The translations under genes and the position numbers were made by a program. This document shows, piece after piece, positions 9,114 through 17,563 of a stretch of DNA of 64,000 bases. The stretch's first letter is position 1. Every line of letters starts with the position of its first letter. This DNA comes from Anaerococcus vaginalis ATCC 51170 (GTDB taxonomy: Bacteria > Bacillota > Clostridia > Tissierellales > Peptoniphilaceae). Where the stretch lies: positions 1,524,500 to 1,588,499 of the forward strand of contig NZ_GG700527.1 in assembly GCF_000163295.1 (NCBI RefSeq), given 5' to 3'. Below the pieces are notes generated by a model. That model did not search any database and was not told where the DNA came from. It saw only the letters and a list, made by a program, of their open reading frames with translations.

Positions 9114-9340
9114 TGCCCTTTCAGGGCTCAGACTGTTGACAAAGTTTACAAATCCTCATGCTAAGAATATCATACGGAAAAAATTGATTTGATTTCAAAT
9201 TTTAAAATTCGTTAAAAATCGCACTGTTTGAGCGTTAGCGAGTTTGCGATTTTAGAATTTTGAAATTTAGAAATCAACAATTTTTGAAGTCAGATATTCG
9301 TGCTTGAGGGTTTGTATACGATCCGTGCCCTTTCAGGGCT
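9114..9340 (-). repeat. About 190-bp palindromic element (copy 1) flanked by a 15-bp direct repeat
   Basis: The core (about 9128-9320) matches, in opposite orientation, the sequence at 53976-54164 nearly base for base. It is itself an imperfect palindrome centred near 9228. It is flanked by two identical copies of TGCCCTTTCAGGGCT (9114-9128 and 9326-9340), each a small hairpin. The copy nearer ribU is followed on the minus strand by seven T and is therefore a terminator; the other copy lacks the T run. The whole unit lies between the FMN aptamer and ribU. The arrangement resembles an insertion that duplicated its target hairpin; this is inference. Confidence 0.8.
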
Positions 9341-9360
9341 AAATAATTTCTCATAAAAAA

Positions 9361-9474
9361 GAATATCTTCTCTCATCCAGACTATAACTGTCGGTATGGG
9401 AATTTCACCCATTCAGTAAAAAACTCGCAGACTTTAACTGCCGGTTAGGAATCAAACCTCACCCTGAAGATATT
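9361..9474 (-). ncRNA. FMN riboswitch (RFN element)
   Basis: On the minus strand the conserved blocks appear in order: ATCTTCAGGGTGAGGTTTGA, CCTAACCGGCAGT, AGTCTGCGA, TGGGTGAAATTCCCATACC, GACAGTTATAGTCTGGATGA and finally GAGAGAAGATAT, which closes the P1 stem with the first block. This is the FMN aptamer. It controls ribU downstream. The expected expression platform is the GCCCTGAAAGGGC hairpin with its T run, which here is present twice around a repeat element. Confidence 0.95.
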
Positions 9475-9477
9475 TAT

Positions 9478-9506
9478 ATAATATCACAAAATAATTTGTG
9501 GCACAA
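9478..9506 (-). promoter_or_regulatory. Promoter of the FMN riboswitch-ribU transcript
   Basis: Minus-strand TTGTGC (9501-9506) and TATTAT (9478-9483) separated by exactly 17 bases, ending just upstream of the riboswitch P1 stem. Fits a housekeeping sigma promoter. Confidence 0.6.
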
Positions 9507-9569
9507 GATAATCAATATCAATTTTATTTTTTTATTTGCATTTGAAAATCTCTAAATTTTTTCAAAAAA

Positions 9570-9662
9570 ATAACCCATCTAACAAAGTATAAAAATTTCA
9601 AAATTTAAATTTTCCAATTTTAAAATTTTTATACCTCTCCCGCTAGTTAGATTTGGGCTATT
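9570..9662 (-). terminator. Long hairpin after the response regulator gene
   Basis: Inverted repeat AACCCATCTAAC...GTTAGATTTGGGCT continuing inward through GTATAAAAATTT/AAATTTTTATAC, so a stem of over 35 pairs with an AT-rich top and an asymmetric CCTCTCCCGCTA bulge. On the minus strand it ends in seven T. Acts as terminator for the response regulator gene. Confidence 0.65.
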
Positions 9663-9708
9663 TAAATTATTCATATTCTATATTATAAAAATCATTGTAT
9701 AAATGGGG

Positions 9709-10374
9709 CTAATTTCCTATTTCACAAGATTCTAAAATCCATTCGTATCCTTGTCCTCTTACTGTTTTAATTGGTTCAAGTTTTGCTTTTTTAAATTCTT
9801 TTCTGATTTTTCTAACATGCTCTCTAACTGATCTGTCTGTTGTTTCAATTCCCATTTTTGACATTTCTTTTACAATAATTTCTTTTGAAACTGGTCTGTT
9901 CATATTTTTTATTAGAATTGTACAAAGACTAATTTCGGATTTTGTAAGATCTAAAATTTCATTTCCTATCCTAAAAATCCCATTGTCCACTTCAATTGAA
10001 CAAAAACCAAAAGAAATAATTTTGGAATTGTTAATTTCTTCGACCTTTTTCAAAGTATATTTTATAAATTCATCTCTTGAATAAGAATGAATTACAAAAT
10101 CCTTGTCGTCAATTTTTGCCTCATAGGGACTTTTTTTGTACCTATCTGTAAGATAAATTACCGGAATATTTGTTGTTTGTTTTATGTACTGGATAAGCTC
10201 AATACACCTAGTATGAGTCATATCCACTAAAATTAAATCAAATTCCGACAAATCATCTTCAAGAATAATGTCTTCAAAATTCTCATATTTTTTTACAACA
10301 ACTTCATTCTCATCAAATTTAGAGTTGAGCAAGTTAGAAATCCCATTTTTGTATTCCATCGATGCAATTTTCAT
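9709..10374 (-). CDS. Atypical OmpR-type response regulator
   Basis: 221 residues. The N-terminal half (1-115) follows the receiver-domain pattern, with an aspartate in DLILVDMTHT where the phosphoacceptor is expected and VIYLTDR after it. However the usual acidic pair near the N terminus is absent (IASMEYKN) and the Lys-Pro motif near the end is replaced by VIHSYSRDEF. Residues 125-215 form a winged-helix DNA-binding domain (LDLTKSEISLCTILIKNMNR, RSVREHVRKIRKEFK, IKTVRGQGYEW). No histidine kinase is adjacent. It may be regulated by something other than phosphorylation. Confidence 0.82.
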   Translation of the reverse strand: MKIASMEYKNGISNLLNSKFDENEVVVKKYENFEDIILEDDLSEFDLILVDMTHTRCIELIQYIKQTTNIPVIYLTDRYKKSPYEAKIDDKDFVIHSYSRDEFIKYTLKKVEEINNSKIISFGFCSIEVDNGIFRIGNEILDLTKSEISLCTILIKNMNRPVSKEIIVKEMSKMGIETTDRSVREHVRKIRKEFKKAKLEPIKTVRGQGYEWILESCEIGN

Positions 10375-10766
10375 AAGGTCTCCTAACTTTTAAATATTAT
10401 CACGTTAATTTGTAATAATTTCACTCATTACTATTATATTATATAGAAAATTCTTGCAAATATCAATATAAATATTCACAATTATTATAGAATTATTTAA
10501 GCTTTGAAAATTATTTTAAAATCGCTCATTTCAAACAATTTAAAATTTTTCAAAATCCTTTTAAATTTTCCGAAGTTTATTTTACCTCATTTTTCTTTTA
10601 AATTCCAATATTTATTTTATATGATTATTTGATTGTTTTATGCAAGATTTTCTTTCAATAAATTATAAGATAAAAAATCCAGAAAATTTTATTGAAATAT
10701 GATATAATATTTTGTATAAATTATGTGGATATTTTCCCGTTATATTTTATTATTAAGGAGGAAGTT
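10375..10766. other. AT-rich intergenic region between divergent genes
   Basis: Contains no gene. The only element I can support is an extended -10 box, TGATATAAT at 10700-10708, about 50 bases before the ribosome binding site AAGGAGG of the plus-strand membrane protein; it lacks a clear -35. The remainder is AT-rich sequence that must include the response regulator promoter. Confidence 0.5.
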
Positions 10767-11747
10767 ATGACAAAAAAACAGGGAAAACTTGCTGTCTATA
10801 TTGGACAAATTATTACTAATTCATTATTGGTACTTTATTTGGGAATGATTTTGGCGAAGATGAAATCATTTTCAAATATTTACGAATCCATTGAAAACGG
10901 CGCAGGTAATATTGAAGATTTTTTAAGCCAAATGGAATTTGCTATTTTTGAATATCTTGGAAAATTCAAAAATATAATTCAATACATAGGATTTATCAAA
11001 TTTTTATTTTTTGTAAATCTAGTTTTGTTAATTGCTGGAATTTTTATTTTTAAAGAACAAATTAAAAAATATATTTTCTCAGCTGCTGGAACATTGGTTT
11101 TATTAATATCTTTTATTACAATTTCTCCATTGATGGAATTTGTTAAAGTAGTTAAAGCAAATATTATGGCAATTAATTTTTCAAATCCAGACTTGGGAGC
11201 AATCGAAGGAAGTTTTGCAAACATTAGTCAAGCTTTACAAAATTTAGCCAATGATTTTGACCCACAAAAAGCAAAATTTGCTAAATTTTTGGTAATTTTG
11301 GCAATAATTTTATTTGTTGTTTCAATAGTATTTTTTGCCCTAGCAATTAAAAATAAAGAATATGATAATCTTTCAGATTTAAATACAGACGCAAAAAATG
11401 CACCTGAAAATTCTTTAGAAAATGACAAACAAAACCAAACAAAACCAAGCGAAGAATTAAAGGAAGAAGTTAAATGTGAAAAAACAAATGAAAATATAAA
11501 AGAAGAAGAAAACAAGAGTAAAAAAGAAAAAATTTCTGAAAAATCTGATTTAGCCAAAGATACAAAAGAAAAAGAAAATAAAAATAAATCCACAAAAGAT
11601 AAGAAAAATCAAGAAAAAGACAAAAATACAAAATCAAAAAATGATGACATAATAATCAAACGTGGCGCTTACGACTTTTCTTCTGGTTTCAAAAAAAATA
11701 ATATCGAAGAAAAAAAACAAGAAAATCCACAAGAAAATAATAAATAA
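10767..11747 (+). CDS. Membrane protein with a charged C-terminal tail, unknown function
   Basis: 326 residues from the ATG at 10767, chosen because AAGGAGG lies six bases upstream; a longer reading from 10692 has no ribosome binding site and would start inside the promoter. Four hydrophobic segments occupy about residues 1-200 (after the N terminus, two in the middle, one near 180-200). The last 120 residues are very rich in Lys, Glu, Asn and Asp and probably lie in the cytosol, ending in a less charged patch with IIKRGAYDFSSGFKK. I do not recognise the family. A strong hairpin terminator follows. Confidence 0.75.
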   Translation: MTKKQGKLAVYIGQIITNSLLVLYLGMILAKMKSFSNIYESIENGAGNIEDFLSQMEFAIFEYLGKFKNIIQYIGFIKFLFFVNLVLLIAGIFIFKEQIKKYIFSAAGTLVLLISFITISPLMEFVKVVKANIMAINFSNPDLGAIEGSFANISQALQNLANDFDPQKAKFAKFLVILAIILFVVSIVFFALAIKNKEYDNLSDLNTDAKNAPENSLENDKQNQTKPSEELKEEVKCEKTNENIKEEENKSKKEKISEKSDLAKDTKEKENKNKSTKDKKNQEKDKNTKSKNDDIIIKRGAYDFSSGFKKNNIEEKKQENPQENNK

Positions 11748-11760
11748 AAATTTACGAAAA

Positions 11761-11812
11761 AAAGGACTGTTGCACAATGAAAAAACATTTAATCTTGCAA
11801 CAGTCCATTTTT
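11761..11812. terminator. Bidirectional hairpin terminator
   Basis: GGACTGTTGCA...TGCAACAGTCC stem with a loop of about 20 bases and T runs on either side. It separates the converging membrane protein and CPBP protease genes. The stem core CTGTTGCA recurs in other terminators of this window (48758-48895, and CTGTTACA at 21358-21392). Confidence 0.8.
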
Positions 11813-11829
11813 ATTTAATATTTTAAAAA

Positions 11830-12507
11830 TTAAATAGCATAATATAAAATCACACTTGACAATAAATTCCAACAAATATGCACAAAAGCTGATAATTTTA
11901 AATTATTTGTCAAAAATATTACCATAACAAGGACAAAACCAATTGAAAAATATACCAAAAAACTATAAATATCAGTTGGAAGATGGGCAAGAGAAAAACA
12001 AACATTCGCCAAAATAAGGGCGAAAAAATCCTTAAAATCCTGATCACGTCTTTTGAAAATATTTCTAAAAACACCAGGAAGATATTCCCTAAAAGTATAT
12101 TCTTCAACAAGAGGTCCCAAAAAAACTATATGAGCAAGAAGAGCCGGAGAAAAATTTCTCCTAAGCATAGACTCAATCGCCTCTTGATTTTGAGGATTTG
12201 AAATATTATCCCCAAAAGCTAATTCAATCAAAAAAGACAAAGCATAAATTGCCACAAGAGAAATCAAAATCACTTTTAAATTTGCAAAAAATCCCCCAGA
12301 CAATTCAAATTTCCTATAAAAAATAAGAAAAAATAAAATAGCCGCAAGAAGATAAGCCCCAGTAATAATATAAAGCAAAGACTTGTCCACGCCCCTAATC
12401 AAAATACTATAACTTGCAGGCAAAGCTCCAAACAAAGTTAATAATAACAAAAAAACAAATTTAATTATCCCATAATTTCCGGTAAATCTTTTAGATAAAT
12501 ATTTCAT
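11830..12507 (-). CDS. CPBP family intramembrane glutamic endopeptidase
   Basis: 225 residues, about six to seven transmembrane segments. The three family motifs are visible in the last 110 residues: the EExxxR motif in LVEEYTFREYL, a histidine in SLAHLPTD, and HICWNLLSS near the C terminus. Members (Abi/Rce1-like) cleave membrane proteins or process peptides; the substrate here is unknown. Monocistronic: the shared hairpin terminator lies downstream and a 387-base gap upstream. Confidence 0.85.
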   Translation of the reverse strand: MKYLSKRFTGNYGIIKFVFLLLLTLFGALPASYSILIRGVDKSLLYIITGAYLLAAILFFLIFYRKFELSGGFFANLKVILISLVAIYALSFLIELAFGDNISNPQNQEAIESMLRRNFSPALLAHIVFLGPLVEEYTFREYLPGVFRNIFKRRDQDFKDFFALILANVCFSLAHLPTDIYSFLVYFSIGFVLVMVIFLTNNLKLSAFVHICWNLLSSVILYYAI

Positions 12508-12632
12508 AAAATTCCTTTCTACATATATGTATTTATATACTTACCCAAAAATAAAAGAAATTTAAAATTTACAATAAGGAAGAAATAAAAACTCATCAAG
12601 TGAGAAATATTTCTCTAATCGTACCAATCCAA

Positions 12633-12817
12633 AGAGATCCCTCCACTTAGGTCGGGATGGGTGATGGCATCTTTATTTTAATTGCTAAAGTTTTATTTTT
12701 TGATTTTTCTTAATATAGGTCTAGTTTTATTTTATTATTATTTTTACTTAATTACATCAATATCAATAATAACTCTAGACAAAGTAAAACCCATCTCGAT
12801 CTTGTCGAGAGATCTCT
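12633..12817. repeat. Inverted pair of a dispersed AGAGATCTCT/GAGATGGG repeat
   Basis: The 29-bp unit at 12789-12817 (minus strand AGAGATCTCTCGACAAG then ATCGAGATGGGT) is itself a hairpin and occurs again, diverged and inverted, at 12633-12662. The 126 bases between are AT-rich with no gene. Shorter relatives are found at 8390, 17387, 19128-19210 and 21470-21509, all intergenic. No gene is present anywhere in 12508-12894. Confidence 0.55.
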
Positions 12818-12894
12818 TATTTATTTTTTGATTATAAATTTCTATTTCCTTAAAGATTTTCTAAGAATTTAAATTAAGATAGATTAGTTACTTA

Positions 12895-14067
12895 TTATTG
12901 TTTTACCAATTCTCTTAATTCATCAAATTGTTTACTGCTTATTTTTTTCTTTTCATTATTTTTATCAAAATAAGATAAATTACCCTTACTTATCATTCCA
13001 TTTTGAGAGTTGAAAATATAAAAATATTCTCTTTCAAATACTTTGATATATTCTTTTATAATTTCACTATCTATTTCTTCTTTGTTTATTTCATACAATG
13101 TATCCACTAATATATCTTTCCAATCAGGACTTGTTTTATTGCAATAAGATCTAAAAATAAATATTGGTTTTTCTGTATTATTATCTTTTTCTAAATCATT
13201 TAAATATTGTCCAATTCTATACCAAATTATATAAGCGGAAAATTTTCCATAGTCAGTTCTACTTAATTTCTTAACTGCATTTGCATTTTTTGATCTAAAA
13301 GGACATAATTCAATATTTACAACTTTATTTGTGGTAACTCCTCTAGCTTTATCTTTACTTTCCCCATACAATTTATAATCATCTGGCAAATTATTATAAT
13401 TCAAATAGGTAGATTCTTTTAATAATTTTTTAAAATAATGCCATATATAGTAAATATTTCTAGTTAAATCATCTTTTTTCTTTAGCTTTTTCCATGTTTT
13501 ATCAAATTCATTTTCTTGGAGATAATATTTTATTTTCAATAATTCCTTGGTTAGTATAGAAGTTTTTTCATCGTATATGTATTCTTTAACCATTTCTTTA
13601 TCTAAATTTCTATAATTATCTTTTATTTCTAAATCCATTTGTTCATAAAAATAATAATCTGATTCTCCATATTCCTTTGTCAATCCTTTTTCTACCTTTT
13701 TAGATAAAGCTTCATAATAAGACTTAATATTATCAAATTTTTCTTTATCATTTATTTGCATACCTGGATTTAGTAAACAAAGATATATTAAACCATTTTT
13801 ATAATCTCCATGCACATGTGTTGGCATACCATAATTTACATTAGGCTTGTACTTTTCTCCTTCTGAAATAACACCAAATTTTTCTAACCAATAGAAACCC
13901 TCGTTTGAATTTTTAGAATTTAAAGACTCACAAAATTCCCCAACTATCTTATCAAAAATTTTACCGTCCTCTTTTAAATAAGGATTTTTTGCATCTAAAT
14001 CTTCATTTTCTGCAAATTTTTTTAAAGCTTTATTTACATCGTCAATTGTAAGTTCTTTTTTTGTCAT
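12895..14067 (-). CDS. Unrecognised 390-residue protein
   Basis: A full open frame with AGGAGG ahead of the ATG and normal codon use for the window. No signal peptide or membrane segment; rich in Lys, Glu, Tyr, Asn. Features that may help recognition: NYGMPTHVHGDY, IYLCLLNPGMQIND at about residue 95, then a helical charged middle, then VVNIELCPFRSKNANAV and SAYIIWYRIGQYL. The LNPG and ELCPFRS pair faintly recalls the motifs of uracil-DNA-glycosylase-like folds, but this is weak. It stands alone between a CPBP protease and pepF, next to the repeat pair at 12633-12817, so it could be accessory. Confidence 0.7.
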   Translation of the reverse strand: MTKKELTIDDVNKALKKFAENEDLDAKNPYLKEDGKIFDKIVGEFCESLNSKNSNEGFYWLEKFGVISEGEKYKPNVNYGMPTHVHGDYKNGLIYLCLLNPGMQINDKEKFDNIKSYYEALSKKVEKGLTKEYGESDYYFYEQMDLEIKDNYRNLDKEMVKEYIYDEKTSILTKELLKIKYYLQENEFDKTWKKLKKKDDLTRNIYYIWHYFKKLLKESTYLNYNNLPDDYKLYGESKDKARGVTTNKVVNIELCPFRSKNANAVKKLSRTDYGKFSAYIIWYRIGQYLNDLEKDNNTEKPIFIFRSYCNKTSPDWKDILVDTLYEINKEEIDSEIIKEYIKVFEREYFYIFNSQNGMISKGNLSYFDKNNEKKKISSKQFDELRELVKQ

Positions 14068-14169
14068 AGCTCCTCCTGATAATAAATATTTCTTACTCTA
14101 TTTCTACCCAAAAAAATAAAAAAAGGAAGAATCATCTCCTTCCTTTAGTTTTTTTTATTCTTAATTATT

Positions 14170-15969
14170 TTATTCATACAACCCAAGCTTCTCACAAAGC
14201 TCATCTATTTGGTCAATTATTTCTCCTATAAATTCAATGGTTTCTTCTAAGGCTTTTGTATTTGTCATATCTACTCCAGCTTTTTTTGCAAGATCCATTG
14301 GGCTTAGGGTTGAGCCTAAGTTTAAAACTTCTCTCCAATTTTTTATGTCTTTATCGTTTCCATTTATTATTTTGTCGGAAACTTTTGTTCCTATTGTAAG
14401 TCCTGCTGAATAGGTGTATGGATAAAGTCCCATGTAATAATGTGGTTGACGCATCCATGTTAGGTCAGCTCCTTCTACAAGTTTTACATCTTCTCCCCAA
14501 AATTCTTTTAATTTTTCACCAAAAATTTCTTTGAAATCTCCTGCTGTAAGGCTTTCTCCCTTGTCAATTCTTTCATAAACTTCTCTTTGGAAAGCTGCCT
14601 CTAGAAAATGGGTTACGAAATTATGGTAGTAGGTTTTTGAAATCATTGTATCCAAAACCCACAATTTTTCCCTATCGTCTTTGGCGTTTTTTAGTAAATA
14701 TCTTTCCATGGTGATTTCATTTGCTGTTGATGGACTTTCTACAAAATACATTGAAACATCTGTGTTTATTGCATCTTGGTTTTTATTTGTATTTTCAAAA
14801 TGTCCAGCGTGTCCCAATTCGTGAGCAAGAGTCATAACTTGGCTCATGTCCTTGTTGTAGGTTGTCATTATATATGAATGAGATCCATAAGGTGTATCGC
14901 AAAATGCTCCAGTTCTTTTTCCTTCGTTTTGTGCATAGTCAATCCACCTATCACTAAAGGCTTTTTTGAGCATTTCTACATAATCCTCTCCCAAAACTTT
15001 AAGCCCATCGATTATATAATCTCTTGCCTCTTCGATTTCAATTTCTTTTGAAAAACCAGAATCAATTGAAAGTTTCAAATCCGCATAAGTCATCTCGTCA
15101 AGTTTGTAAACTTTTTTCAAAATATTTGCATATTTTCTCATGTGCTTTGGAAGTTTTTCCATAATTGTATCAATGTGATTGTCATAAATTTCTCTTGGAA
15201 TATCTTGATAATCCAAAAGCATATCGATTACTGAATCAAATCCCCTTAAATTTGCAAGGATTTTTTCATTATTTATGTGGGTATTATAAATTGCTCCGTT
15301 TCCTGATTCGTAGCGAGAAAGTGCCTTATGATAATTTTTGAAAGCAGCCCTTCTAATTTCTGCATTTTTATCAGTTTCATAATATTCTTCAAAAGTATTG
15401 TGATTTAATGGAATATTTTTTCCGTCAATTTTTATATCATCAACTTTTATATCCCCATAACGCAAAGACGCATATTCTCCGTAAGGAGCGTCAAAAGTCG
15501 GAGACAATTTTGAAATAACTTCTTCAGCTGCATCATCCAAAATATGGTATTTTTTGTCCAAGGCTCTTTTTAGAAAATAATCATAATCTTTGTGATTTTC
15601 TCTCACTTCATTTACAATTTTTTCATCAATTTTTGTCAAAAGCCCATCAAAAAAAGCTAAATTTGCATTGATTTCACTTGCCTTTGCTCCAAAATTTGCA
15701 TATCTTTTTTGTGGATGTGGGTCATTGGCGTCAACTTCTGTAGAAATTCCTGCAAAAGATCCCAACCTGTGCATGGCCCCATAAATTTCGGACAAATCTT
15801 TTAATCCCTTGTATAATTTATCGGAAGAATCTATTTCATTGTAAGTTTTTTTGAAATTTTCACTTTTTTTGATTGTTTTATCAAGTTCTTCATAAAATTT
15901 CTCATCATTTTCAAATAAATCTTCCAATTTCCATGTTTCTTTTATATCAACTTCATTTCTTTTTACCAT
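14170..15969 (-). CDS. pepF: Oligoendopeptidase F (M3B metallopeptidase)
   Basis: 599 residues from the ATG at 15969; GGAGG lies five bases upstream and is overlapped by an earlier in-frame ATG at 15981. The zinc-binding HEXXH is HELGH (His383, Glu384, His387) in TLAHELGHAGHFENT, followed by the downstream glutamate region SPSTANEITMERYLL. Full length for PepF. It cleaves peptides of about 7-17 residues in the cytosol. Divergently transcribed from an M29 aminopeptidase gene, with only about 70 bases between, which hold both promoters. Confidence 0.95.
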   Translation of the reverse strand: MVKRNEVDIKETWKLEDLFENDEKFYEELDKTIKKSENFKKTYNEIDSSDKLYKGLKDLSEIYGAMHRLGSFAGISTEVDANDPHPQKRYANFGAKASEINANLAFFDGLLTKIDEKIVNEVRENHKDYDYFLKRALDKKYHILDDAAEEVISKLSPTFDAPYGEYASLRYGDIKVDDIKIDGKNIPLNHNTFEEYYETDKNAEIRRAAFKNYHKALSRYESGNGAIYNTHINNEKILANLRGFDSVIDMLLDYQDIPREIYDNHIDTIMEKLPKHMRKYANILKKVYKLDEMTYADLKLSIDSGFSKEIEIEEARDYIIDGLKVLGEDYVEMLKKAFSDRWIDYAQNEGKRTGAFCDTPYGSHSYIMTTYNKDMSQVMTLAHELGHAGHFENTNKNQDAINTDVSMYFVESPSTANEITMERYLLKNAKDDREKLWVLDTMISKTYYHNFVTHFLEAAFQREVYERIDKGESLTAGDFKEIFGEKLKEFWGEDVKLVEGADLTWMRQPHYYMGLYPYTYSAGLTIGTKVSDKIINGNDKDIKNWREVLNLGSTLSPMDLAKKAGVDMTNTKALEETIEFIGEIIDQIDELCEKLGLYE

Positions 15970-16037
15970 AATATCCTCCATTTCTAAATTTTATTATACC
16001 ATCACAATATAGTATAATGAAAAAAACGGAGGAAAAT

Positions 16038-17276
16038 ATGACAGTAAACAAAAATAAATTAGAAAATTATGCCAAACTTGCAGTTGAATTTGGTGTAAAT
16101 GTACAAAAAAATGAAGACGTTTTGATAAATTCTTCCTTGGAAGATCCTACTCTTGCAAGACTTATTGCAAAATATGCCTACGAGAAAGGTTCAAGACTTG
16201 TAAGCATTAATTGGAAGGATGAAGAGCTTACAAAATTAAAATATACCTACGAAGACCAAGAAACATTGAATGAAGTTCCTGATTATATTATAGAAAAAAA
16301 TATTTACCAACTTGAAAAACATAGGTCAAATAGGATTTCTATAATTGGCGATGACCCAGATTTGTTAAAAGATTTGGACCAAAAAAAGATAGCCGAAGCG
16401 GTCAGAGAAAATTCTTTAAAATTAAAAGATTTTGTAAAATATACAATGAACGATATGGTTTCATGGCTTGTAATTGCATATCCAACCAAAAAATGGGCAA
16501 AGAAAATTTTCCCAGACCTTGATGAAGAAAAGGCAGTAGACAAATTATGGGAAGTAATTTTTGACGTAAGTCGTGTTGATGAAGATTGGGGAAAAACCAA
16601 GAAAAATTGGAACGACCATGTTTCTTTATTGAATGAAAAAGCAGAATTTTTAAATTCTCACCAATTTGATGAAGTTCATTACTCATCAAAAAACGGAACC
16701 GATTTGAGAGTAAAATTGCCAAAAAATCACATTTGGATGTCAGCTTCATCAAAAAATGAAAAAGGCGATTTATTTTTGCCAAATATTCCAACAGAAGAAG
16801 TTTTCACTTCCCCTCAATTTGACGGAGTTGATGGAAGACTCGTTGCTGTAAAACCACTCGTTTATAATGGGGTTATAATAAATAATTTTGAATTTACATT
16901 TGAAAATGGAAAAGTTGTAGATTTTAAAGCGGAAGAAGGCTACGATACATTAAAAGAAATGTTAGAATCAGACGAAAATGCAAAATATTTAGGAGAAATT
17001 GCCCTAGTTCCATACGAATCACCAATTTCAAAATCAAATATTTTATTTTTTAACACCCTTTTTGACGAAAACGCATCCTGCCACTTCGCCCTTGGAAAAG
17101 CCTACCCAACAACAGTAAAAGGTGGAACAGAAGTTGATGATAAAGATCTTCACAAAATAGGCTTAAATGATTCTCTAATCCATGAAGATTTTATGGTAGG
17201 AGCAAAGGATTTAAATATAAAAGCCTACAAAGACGGGGAAGAATTTGACGTATTTGTTGATGGAAATTGGGCGTAA
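16038..17276 (+). CDS. M29 family metallo-aminopeptidase (AmpS/thermophilic type)
   Basis: 412 residues from the ATG at 16038, with CGGAGG six bases upstream; the seven codons before it are likely not translated. N-terminal ENYAKLAVEFGVNVQKNEDVLI is typical of the family. The C-terminal half contains the two-metal site regions: IPTEEVFTSP, LGEIALVPYESP, NTLFDENASCHFALGKAY and IHEDFMVG, each with the expected Glu, His or Asp ligands. It removes N-terminal residues from peptides and complements the divergently encoded PepF. Confidence 0.94.
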   Translation: MTVNKNKLENYAKLAVEFGVNVQKNEDVLINSSLEDPTLARLIAKYAYEKGSRLVSINWKDEELTKLKYTYEDQETLNEVPDYIIEKNIYQLEKHRSNRISIIGDDPDLLKDLDQKKIAEAVRENSLKLKDFVKYTMNDMVSWLVIAYPTKKWAKKIFPDLDEEKAVDKLWEVIFDVSRVDEDWGKTKKNWNDHVSLLNEKAEFLNSHQFDEVHYSSKNGTDLRVKLPKNHIWMSASSKNEKGDLFLPNIPTEEVFTSPQFDGVDGRLVAVKPLVYNGVIINNFEFTFENGKVVDFKAEEGYDTLKEMLESDENAKYLGEIALVPYESPISKSNILFFNTLFDENASCHFALGKAYPTTVKGGTEVDDKDLHKIGLNDSLIHEDFMVGAKDLNIKAYKDGEEFDVFVDGNWA

Positions 17277-17386
17277 AATATTTTATTTTAAAAATGATTA
17301 AATATAGAATAATAGATTAGTATGTAAGTAGCTTAATTTTTGAGTATTAGGCAAAGTAAAAGTAAATTATATTCTAAAATTAATCC

Positions 17387-17395
17387 AGAGATCTC
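17387..17395. repeat. AGAGATCTC motif of the dispersed intergenic repeat
   Basis: Lone AGAGATCTC in AT-rich sequence about 110 bases after the M29 gene, preceded at 17349 by TAGGCAAAGTAAAA, which resembles the flank of the 12789-12817 unit. Probably a degenerate copy. Confidence 0.35.
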
Positions 17396-17457
17396 ATTTT
17401 TAATGTAAGCATAAAATTATATAACGTAGATTTTTAAATATATATAATGAAAACATA

Positions 17458-17556
17458 TTGAAAATAAAATAAAAAGATGTAAAATAATATTAAACATGGA
17501 GTCGAATATACCATGACCAATTAAAAAGACAGGAGTGACGGCTCCTGTCTTTTTAT
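17458..17556 (+). ncRNA. Antisense antitoxin RNA of type I module 1
   Basis: Promoter TTGAAA (17458-17463), 16-base spacer, TAAAAT (17480-17485). Expected start near 17492 and end at the terminator GACAGGAG/CTCCTGTC (17528-17549 plus T run), giving an RNA of about 63 nt, close to the RNA II antitoxin of the pAD1 par system. It contains GAGTCGAAT (17499-17507) and CCATGACC (17511-17518), which repeat the toxin start region GAGTCGAAT (17643-17651) and CCATAACC (17656-17663) in direct orientation. Because the toxin mRNA is read from the other strand, this makes the RNA complementary to the toxin translation start, in addition to the shared terminator. Confidence 0.75.
17523..17554. terminator. 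Bidirectional terminator shared by toxin and antitoxin RNA, module 1
   Basis: AAAAAGACAGGAG / CTCCTGTCTTTTT with a six-base loop. Five A on one side and five T on the other allow termination from both directions, so the two convergent RNAs share this complementary segment. Confidence 0.9.
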
Positions 17557-17563
17557 GTGCTAA

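Noticed and set aside
9326-9340. Near-aptamer copy of the GCCCTTTCAGGGC hairpin as a full terminator
   Set aside because: No T run follows it on the minus strand; only the copy at 9114-9128 has one.
10692-10766. Longer N terminus for the membrane protein at 10767
   Set aside because: The extra codons lie over the extended -10 box and lack a ribosome binding site, whereas AAGGAGG precedes the ATG at 10767.
15970-15981. Upstream ATG of pepF
   Set aside because: The GGAGG needed for translation lies within these codons and points to the ATG at 15969.
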